A stretch of 63,370 nucleotides of DNA from Pseudomonadota bacterium. Its GTDB lineage: Bacteria > Pseudomonadota > Gammaproteobacteria > Burkholderiales > Burkholderiaceae_C. The stretch is from NCBI GenBank assembly GCA_023415035.1, contig JAEZLX010000204.1:1-63370 (forward strand), given 5' to 3'. The position numbers were made by a program, and so were the translations under genes. Under the pieces are notes generated by a model. That model was not told the DNA's origin. It did not search any database and saw only the letters and a list, made by a program, of their open reading frames with translations. Positions 1-7,321 of this stretch are shown one piece after another (the stretch's first letter is position 1; every line of letters begins with the position of its first letter).

Positions 1-1280
1 TGCAGCCGGGCGTGCTCACGCTGGTCGTCCATCGCCAGCGCTTCCAGCAGGGCCGCTATCCGCCACCAGGCGCATCGCGGCGGCCTGTCGTGCGTCCGAC
101 ACCGGACTGGTGCTACGTCCCCACAGATCCGATCGAGCTGGTCTTCCGTCCGGACAATCGCGCGCCGCTGGAGCTGCTGTTCGAGTGCGAGCGGCATGGC
201 GGCGGGCAGGAGCCGGAGCAGCCGGGCGCGCCCCTCTACATCCTCCCTGCTAGGTACTACATGAGCGTCCACTCTCTCACCGCACATCTGCTGCCAGGCC
301 TGACATCGTTCGCCATCAATGATGTGCAGATCTCGGCTGATGTGGGGTCATATGGCTGGACTTTCAGCGCGCGCGTCCGCCCCGAAATGATCGAGGCCTT
401 GTCGCCTTCCACCGGCGTGCCGGCGAGCATCCGGATCACGTTCGATGGCCTGCAGTGGGTCTGCCTGGTCGATAGACTGCAGAGCGAGGAGCGCTTTGGC
501 CAGCGTGCGCTGCGCATCGGCGGCCGAAGCGTGACGGCGCTGCTGGCGGCGCCCTACGCACGCGAGACTGCCAGGTATAACTCCGCCGACCGAAACGCTC
601 AGCAGCTGGCAGGTGACGCGCTGGAGTACACCGGCGTGGATCTCGACTGGGGCATCGAAGACTGGTATGTGCCGGCAGGCGCGTGGAGCCACATCGGCAC
701 GCCCCTGGCTGCCGTGCAAGCGATCGCCGAAGCGGCTGGCGGGTATCTGCAGAGTCACCGCACGCAGGCCAAGCTCCTGGTGCGGCATCCGTATCCGGAT
801 TTGCCGGGCGGCGTGCCTGGATTGCCCTGGTACTGGAACGACCTTGCCGTCGCCGCTGACGTCGAGCTTGCGCCGGACGCGCTCATGGTCACATCGATCG
901 AGCGACGCGACGGACCAGACATCAATGGCGTGTATGTCAGCGGCGTCAACATGGGCGTGAACGCTCTCTACAAGCTCACCGGTACGGCTGGCGACAAGCT
1001 GGCCAGCCCGGTGACGGATCCGCTGATCGTCGCCAGCGAGGTCGCCCGGATGCGTGGACGCTCGATCGTCGGTGCTGGTGGACCGAAGCAGATCGTGACG
1101 CTGGAGCTGCCCATCCTGACTGGTGGAGCAAACCCGGGCGTGCTCGAGGTTGGCCAGCTCGTCCAGATCAACTACAGCACGCCGATGCGGGGCCGAGTCC
1201 GCTCGGTATCCAGTCGCATGGCATTCGGCCAGGCGCCACGCCAGACCGTATCCATCGAGCATCACTTGGAGACAGCCTGA
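1..1280 (+). CDS. Prophage tail/baseplate protein (5' end outside window)
   Basis: The reading frame is open to the first base of the window, and the earliest start in it is a GTG at 12 without a clear ribosome site, so the gene probably begins upstream. About 420 residues are visible. I see no enzymatic motif; the all-beta, domain-repeat look (a central stretch with GGRSVTALL and a C-terminal IEHHLE tail) resembles baseplate hub or tail proteins of siphophages, but that is an impression and not a domain match. The stop codon overlaps the ATG of the next small gene, and the following genes are a lysis cassette, which supports a late structural gene of a prophage. Confidence 0.6.
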   Translation, partial: QPGVLTLVVHRQRFQQGRYPPPGASRRPVVRPTPDWCYVPTDPIELVFRPDNRAPLELLFECERHGGGQEPEQPGAPLYILPARYYMSVHSLTAHLLPGLTSFAINDVQISADVGSYGWTFSARVRPEMIEALSPSTGVPASIRITFDGLQWVCLVDRLQSEERFGQRALRIGGRSVTALLAAPYARETARYNSADRNAQQLAGDALEYTGVDLDWGIEDWYVPAGAWSHIGTPLAAVQAIAEAAGGYLQSHRTQAKLLVRHPYPDLPGGVPGLPWYWNDLAVAADVELAPDALMVTSIERRDGPDINGVYVSGVNMGVNALYKLTGTAGDKLASPVTDPLIVASEVARMRGRSIVGAGGPKQIVTLELPILTGGANPGVLEVGQLVQINYSTPMRGRVRSVSSRMAFGQAPRQTVSIEHHLETA

Positions 1281-1507
1281 TGCTTCCAACGAACGCTTTC
1301 CGGGCGCTGCGCGAGCTGCTGCCCGAGCCGCCCCTGTTGCGCGCAACTGTCGTGACCAGCCACACCGATGGCACGGTCACCGTCGAGTTCCCGGGGGGTG
1401 GCCAGCAACGAGTACGCGGTGACATCACAAGTGGCGCCGTGTATGTCCGCAACGGCGTGATCGAGGGAGAAGCGCCGGATCTTGACCCTTTAACGATCGA
1501 GGAATGA
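1280..1507 (+). CDS. Small phage protein, unknown
   Basis: This 75-residue protein starts on an ATG that overlaps the stop of the upstream tail gene (TGATG), so the two are translationally coupled. It is acidic at the C-terminus (ending PLTIEE) and contains a short beta-rich region around VTVEFPGGGQQRV. No domain is recognised. Its position between the tail gene and the lysis genes suggests a small tail accessory protein. Confidence 0.55.
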   Translation: MLPTNAFRALRELLPEPPLLRATVVTSHTDGTVTVEFPGGGQQRVRGDITSGAVYVRNGVIEGEAPDLDPLTIEE

Positions 1508-1516
1508 GGAGGACCA

Positions 1517-1912
1517 ATGCCTGCTGATCCGGTTTCTCAATCATCGGCGGCCGCAGTGACTGCTGTGGGCGTGATGATGGCTGCGTCGCCTGGCGCGAGC
1601 GACTATGCACTGCTCGTCTTTGGAGCGCTGGTCGGCGCCATGCACAGTGTGGCCAAGGTTCCAACGCCCACACGCATGTCGGCGGCGCTTTACATCATCA
1701 GGTGGGTGGCGACTGCGGGCGTGCTCACGTTCGCCGTGGCCAGCCTGCTCGAGTCGTTCCTGGGCGTGCCCGCCACGCGGTGGCCTGGCGTTGTGGCCTT
1801 CGCCATCACGTTCCTGGCGGACCGGTGGCCGCAGTGGCTGTCGTTGATCGTTGAGCGGCGGATCGGGATCCCCGGGCGTAGCGATGAAGGAGGGCCCGGC
1901 AATGCTTCTTGA
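1517..1912 (+). CDS. Phage membrane protein, probable holin
   Basis: This 131-residue protein has about three hydrophobic segments (roughly residues 12-40, 55-80 and 85-105) and a short polar C-terminus. A strong ribosome site (GAGGAGG) precedes the ATG at 1517. It lies just before a second small membrane protein, an amidase and a spanin pair, the usual order of a phage lysis cassette, which is why a holin role is inferred. No sequence family is recognised with confidence. Confidence 0.6.
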   Translation: MPADPVSQSSAAAVTAVGVMMAASPGASDYALLVFGALVGAMHSVAKVPTPTRMSAALYIIRWVATAGVLTFAVASLLESFLGVPATRWPGVVAFAITFLADRWPQWLSLIVERRIGIPGRSDEGGPGNAS

Positions 1913-2201
1913 CGTTCTGCACCTGCTGCTGTCGGCCGTCCTGTTCTGGACGTGCTTCTGCCGGCAGTTCAAGTTCACTGCCACTCACACGCGGCCAGAC
2001 GTGCGTTGGGCCTTCGTACTGCTGTCAATGGCCGCCCTGGTCATCGCCATCGCGCCGTATGCGCACGCGCTCTGGCCAGATCTTGCCGAGCCCTACAAGG
2101 TGCGCTGGCCAGACCTGCTGCTGCTGGCTGGCATCGTCGCTGTGCAGGCTGTCACCGCGCGGCACTGGCGCGGCGGCGTGCCACGGGATTTTCGGAGGTG
2201 A
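1902..2201 (+). CDS. Small phage membrane protein (second holin or antiholin candidate)
   Basis: The protein is 99 residues from the ATG at 1902, chosen because AAGGAGG lies 8 bases before it; a longer in-frame start at 1851 lacks such a site. It overlaps the end of the preceding membrane protein by 11 bases in another frame. Three hydrophobic segments are visible (residues about 3-17, 34-52 and 69-83). Two small membrane proteins in series before an endolysin are often a holin/antiholin pair, but which is which cannot be told here. Confidence 0.55.
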   Translation: MLLDVLHLLLSAVLFWTCFCRQFKFTATHTRPDVRWAFVLLSMAALVIAIAPYAHALWPDLAEPYKVRWPDLLLLAGIVAVQAVTARHWRGGVPRDFRR

Positions 2202-2204
2202 GCC

Positions 2205-2729
2205 ATGCGCATCGCTCTGACTGCCGGCCACGGCGCCGGCGACCCCGGGAACACCTGGGGAGGCTATCGTGAGGCCGATCTGATGACTGAGCTGCGTCAC
2301 ATCACGGCCGCCAAGCTGCGGGCCATGGGCCACATAGTGGTCGAGGACGGCGGCAAGGGTGTGAATTGGTCGCTGGACAAGGCCATTGGGCTGATCGCCG
2401 GCGTCGATCGCGCGATCGAGCTGCACACGAACGCCAGCAGCAACACCACGGCCACCGGCGTGGAGGTTGTATCGCTTCCCGAGCACCGGGCGCTTGCACA
2501 GCGCTTGGCCAAGGCCATCGGCGGCGTGCTGCAGATCCCGGTTCGGCGCGAGCAAGGCTGGCTCTCGCATGACCGCTGCGCGGCCGAGAGGGGCTTCCAG
2601 CCCGGCTTCAGCCGGCGCGGTGGCCTGATCGTGGAGGTCTTCTTTCAGTCCAACCCCGGCGACTTGCGGGCGTACCTGGAGCGGTACTGGCTCGTGGCGT
2701 CGGCAATCGCACGCGAGGTGTCGTCATGA
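2205..2729 (+). CDS. N-acetylmuramoyl-L-alanine amidase (phage endolysin)
   Basis: This 174-residue protein is a single Amidase_3 domain that cleaves the bond between N-acetylmuramic acid and L-alanine in peptidoglycan. The family signatures are visible: AGHGAGDPGN with zinc ligand His9, Glu23 in GGYREAD, His74 in ELHTNAS, and the catalytic Glu144 in IVEVFFQSN. There is no signal peptide, so release to the periplasm would depend on the neighbouring holin candidates. It sits between two small membrane proteins and the spanin genes, which fits an endolysin and not a host cell-separation amidase. Confidence 0.85.
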   Translation: MRIALTAGHGAGDPGNTWGGYREADLMTELRHITAAKLRAMGHIVVEDGGKGVNWSLDKAIGLIAGVDRAIELHTNASSNTTATGVEVVSLPEHRALAQRLAKAIGGVLQIPVRREQGWLSHDRCAAERGFQPGFSRRGGLIVEVFFQSNPGDLRAYLERYWLVASAIAREVSS

Positions 2730-2857
2730 TGAAACCGCACCGTCAAAGCCGTCCGGATGAGCTGGTGATTCTTGGAGCATCAACCATCGTCGGCGGATGC
2801 TGCCTGCTGGCCATGGGTTGCTTCCTTGTTGTCGTGGCTGTGGCTGCAGGCTGGTGA
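2726..2857 (+). CDS. Tiny phage membrane protein, 43 residues
   Basis: A short frame begins ATGATG at 2726, overlapping the amidase stop by four bases, and ends in a TGA at 2855-2857 whose last base starts the next gene's ATG (TGATG). It has a polar N-terminus and one hydrophobic segment from about residue 13 to the end. The chain of overlapping start and stop codons with both neighbours is the main reason to believe it is translated. Its function is unknown; a role in lysis timing is possible. Confidence 0.45.
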   Translation: MMKPHRQSRPDELVILGASTIVGGCCLLAMGCFLVVVAVAAGW

Positions 2858-3429
2858 TGACCTGGCTGCTCGAAACCATGGCCACGGTTCTGTCGTGGCT
2901 GCCTGGCTGGGTCGTGATGGCCTGCATCTGTGTGGCTATCGTCGCCGGGGTGCTTGCCGGCGGCATCACGAGAGCTGCCACCGTACTGCTGGCTGTTGCG
3001 GTGGCATCCGGCCTCACCGGCTGGGAGCTGCGCGACTCTCGCCAGGCGGCTGCAGATCGCGCGGCTGCTGAAGCGCTGGCCAAGGCCGTCCAGTCGGCCC
3101 GTGATGAAGAGCGCGCCCGCGCTCAAGATGCTGAAAGGATCGCAAATGAGGCTGAACAACGCCGCTTGGCTACTCTGGATCGCGCTTTGTACGCTGAGCG
3201 TGCTGTGCAGCGCTTGCGTGACGAAATCGCCGCCCTCAACGCCCGAGACCTGCCCGAGGCTCCCGGCGCTGCCGACAGCGCTCGCGAAGCCAGTGCCGCC
3301 AGAGAGCTTCTTGGAGCGTGCGCAGACCGATATCGAGCAGTGGCATCGAGCGCTCAGCAGCTCGGCGACCAGGTGACCGGGCTGCAGGACTGGATCCGCG
3401 ACGTGTGCCGGCCTGGTGCCACGCCGTAG
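2857..3429 (+). CDS. Rz-like inner-membrane spanin
   Basis: This 190-residue protein starts at the ATG at 2857, directly overlapping the previous stop. Two hydrophobic N-terminal segments (residues about 5-27 and 29-54) are followed by an Ala/Glu/Arg-rich region (about 58-115) that should form a long coiled coil in the periplasm, the layout of phage Rz i-spanins. A second gene with an Rz1-type lipoprotein is wholly contained in it in the +1 frame. Rz proteins join the inner membrane to an Rz1 lipoprotein in the outer membrane to complete lysis. Confidence 0.75.
   Translation: MTWLLETMATVLSWLPGWVVMACICVAIVAGVLAGGITRAATVLLAVAVASGLTGWELRDSRQAAADRAAAEALAKAVQSARDEERARAQDAERIANEAEQRRLATLDRALYAERAVQRLRDEIAALNARDLPEAPGAADSAREASAARELLGACADRYRAVASSAQQLGDQVTGLQDWIRDVCRPGATP
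3146..3376 (+). CDS. Rz1-like outer-membrane spanin lipoprotein, nested in Rz
   Basis: This 76-residue protein lies entirely inside the Rz-like gene in another frame. The ATG at 3146 follows GAAAGGA at a good distance. A signal peptide (residues 1-17, hydrophobic WLLWIALCTLSVL) leads to a cysteine in LCSAC, a slightly non-canonical lipobox, and the mature part is short and proline-rich (SPPSTPETCPRLPALP), as is typical of Rz1. The nested arrangement is the classical lambda-like Rz/Rz1 design, and together with the host gene's shape it makes the call firm. Confidence 0.8.
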   Translation: MRLNNAAWLLWIALCTLSVLCSACVTKSPPSTPETCPRLPALPTALAKPVPPESFLERAQTDIEQWHRALSSSATR

Positions 3430-3448
3430 ATCGAATCCTGACTTCGGC

Positions 3449-3498
3449 TGCGCGACTTTTGCGCGACTCTTAGATGCACAGCCCTGCACAGTCGCGCA
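3449..3498. repeat. Triplicated 9-bp motif near the attachment core
   Basis: TGCGCGACT occurs directly repeated at 3449-3457 and 3460-3468 and inverted (AGTCGCGCA) at 3490-3498. The copies lie 62-111 bases from the tRNA-derived core and in phage DNA just after the last lysis gene. Short repeats next to the core are the usual form of integrase arm-binding sites, which is inferred here, not shown. The stretch 3430-3559 holds no other gene that I can see. Confidence 0.45.
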
Positions 3499-3559
3499 AA
3501 GTTGGTAGGGTGGACGCCCGTAACCTGTTGATTTACAAGACCCCATTCTGTTCCGGGCA

Positions 3560-3606
3560 GGCTACGAACCAAGGGGTCGTGGGTTCGAATCCTGCCAGCC
3601 GCGCCA
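3560..3606 (+). other. Prophage attachment site: 3' fragment of tRNA-Arg(ACG)
   Basis: The 47 bases read as the 3' half of a tRNA: anticodon loop CTACGAA (anticodon ACG), the 3' side of the anticodon stem, variable loop, T arm with GGTTCGAATCC, 3' acceptor strand and encoded CCA at 3604-3606. The 5' anticodon stem is not complementary (GCAGG in place of the expected CTTGG), and no D arm or 5' acceptor strand precedes it, so this is not a working tRNA gene. Such fragments are left at one end of a prophage integrated in a tRNA gene; the intact copy should lie at the other end, outside the window. Confidence 0.8.
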
Positions 3607-3624
3607 GAACAATCGTTCTACTTG

Positions 3625-3664
3625 AACGGGCCATCTCCAAAAGGGATGACCCGTTTTTCTTTTT
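3625..3664 (+). terminator. Intrinsic terminator of the interrupted tRNA gene
   Basis: ACGGGCCATC and GATGACCCGT form a stem with small mismatches, followed by TTTTTCTTTTT. It lies about 20 bases after the CCA of the tRNA-Arg fragment, so it is probably the original tRNA terminator. The rest of the gap up to 3754 shows no gene. Confidence 0.75.
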
Positions 3665-3754
3665 CGTCGTCGATCCGCTTTCGGTGACAGGCATTTGAAC
3701 CGGGCATGGCTGGCGTTTTCCCGGTAACGGGGGCCGCCGGGCGCGGAGCAGAAT

Positions 3755-4324
3755 GTGCGCTGCACCATGGCTATCGACGACAAGCACCCACCACAGGACA
3801 AGGCGGCCGGCATGCCGCCCGACGACGCCCCCCAGACACCGGACCGTGACAGGCGGCTGTTCGAGGACTGGCTCACGGTCGGGGTGATGGCCGCGCTGGC
3901 CCTCATCACGTTCGCCAATGTGCTGGTGCGCTATTTCACCAGCGCCTCGTTCGCCTGGACGGAGGAACTGTCCACCTTTCTCATGATCGTGCTGGCGCTG
4001 GTTGGCGGTGCCTCGGCCGTGGTGCGCGAAGCCCACATCCGCATCGAGTTTTTTGCCGACGCCGGCAGCAGCGCGCGGCGGCGGCGTCTGGCGCAGATCG
4101 GAGCCCTGCTGGTGGCCGTGGTCTTCATTGCGATCGGCGTGCTGAGCGTGCCCGTGGTGTGGGAGCAATACGAATACGAGGACACCTCGCCGGGCATCGG
4201 CGTGCCGCAATGGTGGTACTCCGTCTGGTTGCCGGTGTTCAGCGCCCTGATCGCAGGGCGTGCACTGCAGGTGTTCGCACGCAAGATGCGCCGTGTCGAG
4301 GCCGACGGGGAGAACGCCGGATGA
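3755..4324 (+). CDS. dctQ: TRAP transporter small permease DctQ
   Basis: This 189-residue membrane protein is the small four-helix subunit of a tripartite ATP-independent periplasmic transporter, which uses ion gradients to import organic acids. Four hydrophobic segments are visible (about residues 45-65, 77-98, 115-137 and 153-172), with the conserved FAWTEELSTFLM stretch after the second. A GTG at 3755 is preceded by GGAG at 6 bases; the ATG at 3767 is the alternative and would drop four residues. The stop overlaps the ATG of dctM (ATGA). The gene order Q-M-P is less common than P-Q-M. Confidence 0.9.
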   Translation: MRCTMAIDDKHPPQDKAAGMPPDDAPQTPDRDRRLFEDWLTVGVMAALALITFANVLVRYFTSASFAWTEELSTFLMIVLALVGGASAVVREAHIRIEFFADAGSSARRRRLAQIGALLVAVVFIAIGVLSVPVVWEQYEYEDTSPGIGVPQWWYSVWLPVFSALIAGRALQVFARKMRRVEADGENAG

Positions 4325-5619
4325 CCGCCGCGCTGCTGTTTGCCCTGTTCATCGTGACCATGATGATCGGCGTGCCGATCGGGGCAGCACTGGGTCTGGC
4401 GGGCACGGTGGCCATTGCCATCGCCAATGCCGAGATCCCGTGGATGGGATTGCTGGCTGTGCCCCAGAACTTCTTTGCCGGGCTGGGCAAGTACACCCTG
4501 CTGGCCGTGCCGATGTTCGTGCTGGTCGGCTCCATCTTCGACCGCTCGGGCGTGGCATTGAGGCTGGTCAATCTGGCGGTGGCCATCGTGGGGCGCGGCC
4601 CGGGCGTGCTGCCGCTGGTGGCGATTGCCGTGGCCATGTTCCTGGGCGGGATCTCCGGCTCGGGGCCGGCCAATGCCGCGGCAGTGGGCGGGGTGATGAT
4701 CGCGGCAATGAGTCGCGCCGGCTATCCGGCGAGTTTTTCCGCCAGCGTGGTCGGCGCGGCGGCTTCCACCGACATTCTGATCCCGCCTTCGGTCGCCTTC
4801 ATCATCTATTCGGTGCTGGTGCCGGGTGCCTCGGTGCCGGCGTTGTTCGCCGCAGGCATGGTGCCCGGGGTGCTCGCCGGCCTGGGGCTGATCGTGCCCG
4901 CGGTGTGGATGGCGCGGCGCCATCGTATGGGCGCGCTGGAGTCGGACCTGCCGCGCCCGCCATTCTGGAAAAGCCTGCGCGAGGCCTCCTGGGGGCTGGC
5001 GGCACCGGTGTTGATTCTGGGTGGCATGCGTGCTGGCTGGTTCACGCCCACCGAGGCGGCCGTGGTGGCCGTGTTCTACGGCCTGTTCGTTGGCATGGTG
5101 GTTTACCGCACCATTCACTGGCGCGACCTGTTCGGCGTCTTGCGCGAGGCGGGCGAGCTGTCGGCCGTGATCCTGCTGGTGGTGGCGCTGGCCGGCATCT
5201 TCGCCTTCTCGCTGTCCACGCTGGGAGTGATCGATCCGCTGACGCAGGCCATCGTGAACTCGGGCCTGGGCGAATACGGCGTGCTGGCCTTGCTGATCCT
5301 GCTGCTGGTCGTGGCGGGCATGTTCCTGGACGGGATTTCGATCTTCCTGATCTTCGTGCCACTGCTGGCCCCCATCATGCAGCACTACCAGTGGGATCCG
5401 GTCTGGTTCGGGGTCATCCTGACGCTGATGGTGGCGCTGGGCCAGTTCACGCCGCCGCTGGCGGTGAACCTGATGGTGTCATCGCGCATCGCGGGCGTGC
5501 GCATGGAGTCCACCGTACGATGGATTTGGCCCATGCTGCTCGCCATGGGAGTGGCGACTTTGCTGGTGGTTGCCTTCCCGCAGCTGGCGCTGTGGCTGCC
5601 CGCCAGGCTGGGGTACTGA
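4321..5619 (+). CDS. dctM: TRAP transporter large permease DctM
   Basis: This 432-residue protein, almost wholly hydrophobic with about twelve membrane segments, is the transporting subunit of the TRAP system. The start at 4321 is fixed by the ATGA overlap with dctQ. Family signatures include GGISGSGPANAAAVGG near residue 110 and DILIPPSVAFIIYS near residue 150, and a second repeat half with FTPTEAAVVAVFYGL and GQFTPPLAVNLM. It works with DctQ and the binding protein encoded directly downstream. Confidence 0.95.
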   Translation: MTAALLFALFIVTMMIGVPIGAALGLAGTVAIAIANAEIPWMGLLAVPQNFFAGLGKYTLLAVPMFVLVGSIFDRSGVALRLVNLAVAIVGRGPGVLPLVAIAVAMFLGGISGSGPANAAAVGGVMIAAMSRAGYPASFSASVVGAAASTDILIPPSVAFIIYSVLVPGASVPALFAAGMVPGVLAGLGLIVPAVWMARRHRMGALESDLPRPPFWKSLREASWGLAAPVLILGGMRAGWFTPTEAAVVAVFYGLFVGMVVYRTIHWRDLFGVLREAGELSAVILLVVALAGIFAFSLSTLGVIDPLTQAIVNSGLGEYGVLALLILLLVVAGMFLDGISIFLIFVPLLAPIMQHYQWDPVWFGVILTLMVALGQFTPPLAVNLMVSSRIAGVRMESTVRWIWPMLLAMGVATLLVVAFPQLALWLPARLGY

Positions 5620-5677
5620 TCGAATGGCGGCCACACGCCATGAGCAACGAGTTTTTTCACCCAAGGAGACGAGAACC

Positions 5678-6712
5678 ATGAAACTGCGCACCTTCCTGAC
5701 CACGGCCGTCTGCGCCGCCGTGGCCCTGACCTTTGGCTCCCAGGCGCTGGCCCAGGGTGCCTACCGCTCGGAGTACCGCATGTCGCTCGTGCTGGGGACG
5801 GCCTTCCCCTGGGGCAAGGGCGGCGAGATCTGGGCCAACAAGGTGCGCGAACGCACCAACGGCCGCATCAACATCAAGCTGTATCCCGGTGTCTCGCTGA
5901 TCCAGGGTGACCAGACGCGCGAGTTCCCGGCGCTGCGCCAGGGCGTGATCGACATGGCCATCGGCTCGACCATCAACTGGTCGCCGCAGATCAAGGAGCT
6001 CAACCTGTTCTCGCTGCCGTTCCTCATGCCCAACTACGCAGCCGTGGACGCGCTGACGCAGGGTGAGGTCGGCAAGCGCCTGTTCGAGCGGCTGGAAAAG
6101 GCGGGCGTGGTGCCGCTGGCCTGGGGTGAGAACGGCTACCGCGAAATCTCCAACTCCCGGCAGCCGATCCGCACGCCGGCCGATCTCAAGGGCATGAAGA
6201 TCCGCGTGGTGGGCTCGCCCCTGTTCCTGGACACGTTCACCGCGCTGGGTGCCAACCCGACGCAGATGAGCTGGGCCGACGCACAGCCGGCCATGGCCAG
6301 CGGTGCCGTGGACGGGCAGGAGAACCCGCTGTCGGTCTACATGGCGGCCAAGCTTTATACCGTCGGCCAGAAGCACGTGACCATGTGGGGCTACATGAAC
6401 GATCCACTGATCTTCGTGGTCAACAAGGACGTGTGGAACAGCTGGACACCGGCCGACCGAGAAATCGTGAAGCAGGCTGCCATCGAGGCGGGCAAGGAGC
6501 AGATCGCGATCGCGCGCAAGGGCGTGATCGAGGCCGACAAGCCGCTGCACAAGGAGCTGGCCTCGCATGGTGTGACCGTGACCGAACTGACCGCGGCCGA
6601 GCGCGAGGAGTTCGTCAAGGCCACCCGTGGCGTGGTTGCCAAGTGGAAGGGGCAGATCGGTGCCAGCCTGGTGGATCTGGCCGAAAAGACGGTGGCCGTG
6701 CACGCCAAATGA
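5678..6712 (+). CDS. dctP: TRAP transporter substrate-binding protein DctP
   Basis: This 344-residue periplasmic protein captures the solute for the DctQM permease. Residues 1-24 are a Sec signal peptide ending ALAQ, and AAGGAGACGAG precedes the ATG at 5678. The family pattern is seen in ADLKGMKIRVVGSP (the arginine usually holds the substrate carboxylate) and in AVDGQENPLSVY. A C4-dicarboxylate or related organic acid is the likely ligand from the family; the exact ligand is not evident. It is the third gene of the operon. Confidence 0.92.
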   Translation: MKLRTFLTTAVCAAVALTFGSQALAQGAYRSEYRMSLVLGTAFPWGKGGEIWANKVRERTNGRINIKLYPGVSLIQGDQTREFPALRQGVIDMAIGSTINWSPQIKELNLFSLPFLMPNYAAVDALTQGEVGKRLFERLEKAGVVPLAWGENGYREISNSRQPIRTPADLKGMKIRVVGSPLFLDTFTALGANPTQMSWADAQPAMASGAVDGQENPLSVYMAAKLYTVGQKHVTMWGYMNDPLIFVVNKDVWNSWTPADREIVKQAAIEAGKEQIAIARKGVIEADKPLHKELASHGVTVTELTAAEREEFVKATRGVVAKWKGQIGASLVDLAEKTVAVHAK

Positions 6713-6763
6713 CCTGGCGTTGGACCTTGGCATGACCGGGCGGTGTCGCGGTAAAGTCGTGGC

Positions 6764-7321
6764 ATGAGCAAGGCATTTACCAAGGAAACCGACCAGGACG
6801 ACGAGGAAGACATCCCCGCGGCGGCGCCGCTGCCGGGGGGCAAAAACTACATCACCCGCACCGGCTACGACCGGTTGCGGGCCGAGCTGTTCGAGCTCAT
6901 GGACAGGGAGCGCCCCAAGATCGTGGAGACGGTGCACTGGGCCGCGAGCAATGGAGACCGCTCCGAAAACGGAGACTATCTCTACGGAAAGAAACGCCTG
7001 CGCGAAATCGACCGCCGCATCCGCTTCCTGACCAAGCGCATCGAGATGGCGGAGGTCGTCGATCCGTCCGTGCACCACGGTGGCGACCAGGTGTTCTTCG
7101 GCGCGACCGTGACCTACGCCGACGCCGAGGGCAAGGAAACCACCGTCACCATCCTCGGTGTGGACGAGGCGGACAGTGCGAACGGGCAGATCAGCTGGAT
7201 CTCGCCGGTCGCGCGCGCGCTGCTCAAGACGCGCGTGGGCGATGTCGTTCGCCTGGCATTGCCAGGTGGCGTGCAGGAGCTTGAAGTGCTGGCGGTGGAT
7301 TATCCGGCGCCGGGCTTGTAA
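6764..7321 (+). CDS. greB: Transcription elongation factor GreB
   Basis: This 185-residue protein rescues backtracked RNA polymerase by stimulating transcript cleavage. An N-terminal coiled coil (residues about 30-95) carries the acidic tip in NGDRSENGDYLY, the mark of Gre factors, and the C-terminal half is the FKBP-like domain (about 105-180). The YGKKRLREIDRR stretch is more like GreB than GreA. There is an acidic N-terminal extension of about 25 residues before the domain. The gene ends inside the 3' end of spoT on the other strand, a 22-base convergent overlap. Confidence 0.92.
   Translation: MSKAFTKETDQDDEEDIPAAAPLPGGKNYITRTGYDRLRAELFELMDRERPKIVETVHWAASNGDRSENGDYLYGKKRLREIDRRIRFLTKRIEMAEVVDPSVHHGGDQVFFGATVTYADAEGKETTVTILGVDEADSANGQISWISPVARALLKTRVGDVVRLALPGGVQELEVLAVDYPAPGL

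Noticed and set aside
3560..3606. A complete tRNA-Arg gene
   Set aside because: Only the 3' part is present; the 5' anticodon stem, D arm and 5' acceptor strand are replaced by unrelated phage sequence, so it is an attachment remnant.
3931..5385. Long minus-strand frame opposite dctM, rich in His, Gln and Arg
   Set aside because: It is the antisense shadow of a clear TRAP permease; its composition is typical of reverse reading of high-GC coding DNA, and no ribosome site or motif is present.
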